NCBI GenBank assembly: GCA_003165455.1
Contig: PLUJ01000300.1
Span: forward strand, 1-18,551
From: Acidobacteriaceae bacterium
GTDB lineage: Bacteria > Acidobacteriota > Terriglobia > Terriglobales > Acidobacteriaceae
Length of the DNA stretch: 18,551 bases
Direction of reading: 5' to 3'
Of this stretch, positions 16,007-18,551 are shown piece by piece; position 1 is the first letter of the stretch; each line of letters begins with the position of its first letter. Position numbers and translations under genes: made by a program. The notes beneath the pieces were generated by a model. It had not been told where the DNA came from. It saw only the letters and a program-made list of their open reading frames with translations, and ran no database searches.

Positions 16007-16894
16007 TCAATCGCGAACCCCAACTGCGGCCATCATTCGTCCCGTTTTCCCTTTCTCGGCTCGATAGGAAAACAGGATATCCGTGCGGCAGTTCGTGCAC
16101 AATGGCCCAACCTCGATACTCTTTGCCGGCACTCCGACCGCCAGCAACTGTTGGCGGTTGGCCTCTACCAAATCGAGGTAAATTTTTCTGGGGAGCTCGC
16201 TATGGCCAGGCGCCCTCGCCGTCAGGAATAGCATCGGATACTTTTCTCTTACCGGGTCGGACTCTTCCACCACCCGGAACAGCTTCGTCGCGTACGCAAA
16301 CTGTGACTGGAACTGATCGCGGACTCCCTGCCCCACTTCATAGCAACAGCCGTGTATCCCGGGGCCAATCGCCGCTTTCAGATCCTCCGCACGGCTGTCG
16401 AACCGGCACCGCATCTCGCCGACTCCCTTTTCTACGATACGTTTCACGGTCCCCCTCCATCCGGCGTGAAACACGCCTACAGCGCGCCGTTTAGGATCCA
16501 CAAGAATTATGGGCAGGCAATCGGCGGTCTGAATCGCAAGCAACAATCCCGGAGTGTCTGTCACAAGGCCGTCTCCCACCAAATTTGTTTCTGGTGTCGA
16601 ATCGATGTGGTGAATGATGTCGGAATGAACTTGGCGCAATGTGGCTAATGGGAATGGATCGAGCTTTTTCCCCTGGGCTGTGGAAACGAGCTCCCGAACG
16701 AACACACCCCGATTGCGCGTCACAGCTGTTTTGGAATCTTCCTGGGTGAATCCTAGATTCAAGGAAGGTTTGCCGTATGTCCGCGAAAATCCGCCTTGGC
16801 GAGTTGAAAATCCGTGAATCAGCCAGGGAAACCGGCTGAAAACTGAGGCACGAAGGACGGAAACTCTTTGTTGAATAGAAACATTAATCGGCAC
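16007..16894 (-). CDS. pgeF: PgeF/YfiH-family multi-substrate purine nucleoside phosphorylase (laccase-fold)
   Basis: A 295-residue cytoplasmic protein of the DUF152 / laccase-fold family. Members have been reported as purine nucleoside phosphorylases / adenosine deaminases and, in E. coli, as an editing enzyme linked to peptidoglycan synthesis. The metal site is complete: His90 in RQVHSD, Cys126 in TADCLPI and His143 in VFHAGWRGT. Other signatures are GDGLVTDTPG, AAIGPGIHGCCYEVG and CTNCRTDILFSYRAEKGKTGRMMA near the C-terminus. The start is a GTG at 16894 with no strong Shine-Dalgarno, so the true start could differ by several residues. It converges with the HU-like gene at its 3' end. Confidence 0.93.
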   Translation of the reverse strand: MPINVSIQQRVSVLRASVFSRFPWLIHGFSTRQGGFSRTYGKPSLNLGFTQEDSKTAVTRNRGVFVRELVSTAQGKKLDPFPLATLRQVHSDIIHHIDSTPETNLVGDGLVTDTPGLLLAIQTADCLPIILVDPKRRAVGVFHAGWRGTVKRIVEKGVGEMRCRFDSRAEDLKAAIGPGIHGCCYEVGQGVRDQFQSQFAYATKLFRVVEESDPVREKYPMLFLTARAPGHSELPRKIYLDLVEANRQQLLAVGVPAKSIEVGPLCTNCRTDILFSYRAEKGKTGRMMAAVGVRD

Positions 16895-16974
16895 CCGACA
16901 ATGTTACCCGAAGTCCGCTCGTGAACCGGAGCCACGTCAAAGTTCTATTAGCTATCTAATACGTAGAATGCAAA

Positions 16975-17004
16975 TCTACGAAAATATAGTCTACGAAAAT
17001 ATAG
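16975..17004. repeat. 15-base perfect tandem duplication
   Basis: TCTACGAAAATATAG occurs twice head to tail (16975-16989 and 16990-17004). The stop codon of the kinase fragment (TAG, 16991-16993 on the minus strand) falls inside the second copy. A slippage duplication, or the edge of a rearrangement, would leave this. Confidence 0.85.
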
Positions 17005-17377
17005 AATCGGCCGTCGATGTCTTTTCAGCAGTATTTCCCTGCGCTTCCTCGTTCTGCTCTCGGCGATCGTCAAGTGGAACCGAGGCAAACAGAATCGTTC
17101 CTGCATCTGTTGAGGCAATCGTGAAATCGCCCCCAAGTTCTTTGATTCTCTTGCGCATACCGGCCAGTCCAAGTCCAGATCCTGCGCCGGTACGGTGAAA
17201 ACGATCCATAACTGGCCGCGGAATTACATGGCCGAAATCCTTGATTTCGAGAGTCGCTTGATTCGGCAAGCGATGAAATGTGACTTGCACATTCGGACTT
17301 CCGGAGTGTCGGTGCGTGTTGGTTAGACCCACCTGAAGTGCGCGGAACAGCGCGATCTCTACGACTTGAGGCATCCG
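16991..17377 (-). pseudogene. Truncated histidine-kinase HATPase domain
   Basis: About 128 residues match only the C-terminal ATP-binding domain of NarL-type sensor kinases. Recognisable parts are RMPQVVEIALFRALQ (start of the homology), LTNTHRHSG (N box), LEIKDFG (in place of a DDGxG G1 box), GLGLAGMRKRIKELGG (G2) and GTILFASVPL. The dimerisation/phosphoacceptor domain and any sensor are absent, and the frame runs only 28 codons further upstream before a stop, without kinase character. The Glu normally present before the N box (QE.LTN) is Val, and the G1 motif has lost its Gly-x-Gly pattern, so ATP binding is doubtful. No ribosome binding site fits the ATG at 17374. A decayed gene is the best reading; a small standalone anti-sigma-like protein is the alternative. 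No response regulator is adjacent. Confidence 0.65.
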
Positions 17378-17531
17378 GACCGCTTTCGAATCCTTGGTCC
17401 CAAGTGTAAGTGCTCCTATCGTTTCTGTCGCCTTGTCTCCCAGAGTGGTAAAGATTCATGCGCACCTTCGCTCCCAAACTTCGCTCCCCGCATTGCTCCG
17501 GCACCATTCAGTCCGTTATAGTTCAAGAATC

Positions 17532-17894
17532 ATGTTCGGAGACTTCACGGCTACGGATCGCTGGACGAAGAAACCGGTTCACTGCGTTTACCAGGCTCTG
17601 ATCGTCGCCATCGCCACGCGTCACGCTGATGCAGTCGACGTCAAATTTCTCGTTGATGGACGAACCGTCTGGGTGGCCCTGCCGCATCCCGCCTGGGTGG
17701 AATACAAGAAGCGCACCGGGAGATCCATCACCGATTCGCTTGCCGTGGAAATTGCCGGACATTATTTGCGATCGGCACTCGAGGCTGGGGAAGGATTAGG
17801 CCGCGACATGTACTCGCTCACAACTGAGCAAACCTTGGAACATCTTGAGGCCGCCGTATCCGCCATGCAGTCGCCAGGTCCCATCGTCCATTGA
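17532..17894 (+). CDS. Hypothetical protein, 120 residues
   Basis: I do not recognise this family. The protein is soluble, with no signal peptide or membrane helix. It opens MFGDFTATDRWTKKP, has a short beta-like segment VDVKFLVDGRTVWVALP, and ends in helices (ITDSLAVEIAGHYLRSALEAG, then TTEQTLEHLEAAVSAM). The same frame is open from 17394, but that extension looks non-coding and the ATG at 17532 is the natural start, though its ribosome binding site is weak. It stands alone between the kinase fragment and pckA. The protein-like composition and length make it a probable real gene; the function is unknown. Confidence 0.6.
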   Translation: MFGDFTATDRWTKKPVHCVYQALIVAIATRHADAVDVKFLVDGRTVWVALPHPAWVEYKKRTGRSITDSLAVEIAGHYLRSALEAGEGLGRDMYSLTTEQTLEHLEAAVSAMQSPGPIVH

Positions 17895-18008
17895 TTTGAT
17901 TATTCTTTTTTATTCCTTTTCCCTATTCCGTAACATTGCATCTATATGAGCGCAATCGACTTCGGAGTCGTCTGTTCGATTCCGCAACCGGCTTTGTGAT
18001 CCCTGTAC

Positions 18009-18037
18009 TTGGCAGGCTCTCGTCTTTGAGGCACAAT
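18009..18037 (+). promoter_or_regulatory. Possible sigma70 promoter of pckA
   Basis: TTGGCA (18009-18014) is separated by 17 bases from CACAAT (18032-18037). The -35 matches consensus at five of six positions and the -10 at four. It lies 38 bases before the pckA ATG, so the leader would be about 30 bases. Confidence 0.4.
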
Positions 18038-18058
18038 ACGTCCTTTGCCTTTTGTGCC
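18030..18058. promoter_or_regulatory. Inverted repeat overlapping the putative pckA -10
   Basis: GGCACAA (18030-18036) and TTGTGCC (18052-18058) are perfect inverted repeats with a 15-base gap, ending just before the ribosome binding site. It could be an operator for a dimeric regulator, or a weak hairpin in the leader. The regulator is unknown. Confidence 0.45.
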
Positions 18059-18075
18059 GTTATCGAGGAGATCTG

Positions 18076-18551
18076 ATGGCTACCACTATGCACGTCAGCG
18101 ATGTAGCGGAGTTGTTGAGCGACGGTCGAACTCATTTCAATCTTTCTCCCGCTCTGCTCGTTGAACACTCCATTCGTCGCAATGAGGCCAAGCTTGCCGC
18201 TAACGGTTCGCTCGTCGGTTATACCAACCGGACCGGACGGTCACCCAAGGACAAGTTTATCGTCAAAGATGCCATCACTGCGAACACCGTAGCCTGGGGT
18301 CCGGTCAATGCCCCTATGGAAGTGGATAAGTTCGATGCTCTCTATGAACGGGTCATGGAACATCTTCGCGGCCGAGAGTTGTTCGTTCAGGATCTTTACT
18401 GCGGTGCCGATCCCGACTACCGTCTGCCTGTGCGCATCGTGAACGAGTATGCGTGGCACAATCTGTTCGTTCGACAGTTGTTTCTAAGGCCTTCGGCCCA
18501 GGAACTGAAGTCCCATCACCCAGAGTTCACCGTAATTGCAGCTCCAGAGTT
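18076..18551 (+). CDS. pckA: Phosphoenolpyruvate carboxykinase (ATP), 5' part
   Basis: The gene runs off the window edge; 158 of about 530 residues are visible. The enzyme converts oxaloacetate and ATP to phosphoenolpyruvate, CO2 and ADP, the entry step of gluconeogenesis. The N-terminal domain is clear: LSPALLVEHSIRRNEAKLAA, then YTNRTGRSPKDKF with the substrate-binding Arg55, then GPVNAPMEVDKFDALYERV, LFVQDLYCGADPDYRLPVRI and NEYAWHNLFVRQLFLRP. GAGGAG sits five bases before the ATG at 18076. A promoter-like element and an inverted repeat lie just upstream. No frameshift or other damage was seen in the visible part. Confidence 0.95.
   Translation, partial: MATTMHVSDVAELLSDGRTHFNLSPALLVEHSIRRNEAKLAANGSLVGYTNRTGRSPKDKFIVKDAITANTVAWGPVNAPMEVDKFDALYERVMEHLRGRELFVQDLYCGADPDYRLPVRIVNEYAWHNLFVRQLFLRPSAQELKSHHPEFTVIAAPE

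Noticed and set aside
17394..17531. 46-codon N-terminal extension of the hypothetical protein
   Set aside because: It lies in the upstream intergenic region with unusual composition, and the ATG at 17532 begins the protein-like sequence.
17957..17970. CGACT/AGTCG hairpin with a TCGG loop upstream of pckA
   Set aside because: It has only five base pairs and no T run; it is too small to interpret.

Overview
The window looks like chromosomal DNA of a member of the Acidobacteriota, probably the Terriglobia/Koribacter-like group. The evidence is family content only: a very long ABC permease fused to an M1 peptidase, a secreted LPKQFAGW-type (DUF6599-like) protein, a TPM / nucleotidyltransferase-like / LemA cluster, and GC-rich coding sequence with Gram-negative envelope enzymes. 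No rRNA, integrase, transposase or CRISPR array was seen, so this is largely an ordinary chromosomal stretch, with a few decayed or poorly known loci.

Layout. (1) 342-4961, plus strand: an ABC-2 type ATPase and, 30 bases later, a 1232-residue membrane protein with about twelve permease helices, one more anchor helix and an extracytoplasmic M1 metallopeptidase domain. (2) 4962-5470: a gene-less stretch that may hold a decayed gene, then a small zinc-ribbon / Tic20-like membrane protein at 5471-5896. (3) 6116-8308, minus strand: a tight cluster transcribed TPM-domain protein, then a nucleotidyltransferase-fold protein with both expected catalytic Asp changed to Asn, then LemA. (4) 8526-9176, minus: tRNA-Thr(CGU) and a second zinc-ribbon membrane protein. 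(5) 9592-14002, minus: a cell-wall cluster with a lytic transglycosylase, an AMIN/Amidase_3 N-acetylmuramoyl-L-alanine amidase and a DUF6599-like membrane protein, with a good sigma70-type promoter in front and an intrinsic terminator behind. (6) 14245-15345, minus: DNA polymerase III delta-prime subunit, divergent from an HU/IHF-family gene (15637-15969, plus). (7) 16007-16894, minus: a PgeF/YfiH multicopper-oxidase-fold protein convergent with HU. (8) 16991-17377, minus: an amputated histidine-kinase ATPase domain with degenerate motifs, ending in a 15-base tandem duplication. (9) 17532-17894, plus: an unrecognised 120-residue protein. (10) 18076 to the window edge, plus: the start of ATP-dependent phosphoenolpyruvate carboxykinase, with a promoter-like element and an overlapping inverted repeat.

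How the genes fit together. The ATPase and permease-peptidase form one membrane machine. The transglycosylase and amidase cut opposite bonds of peptidoglycan and probably act in remodelling or daughter-cell separation. The TPM-NTase-LemA cluster is conserved-looking but functionally obscure; its apparently catalytically dead NTase, with zinc-ribbon membrane proteins on both sides, is the most interesting candidate here for an undescribed module.
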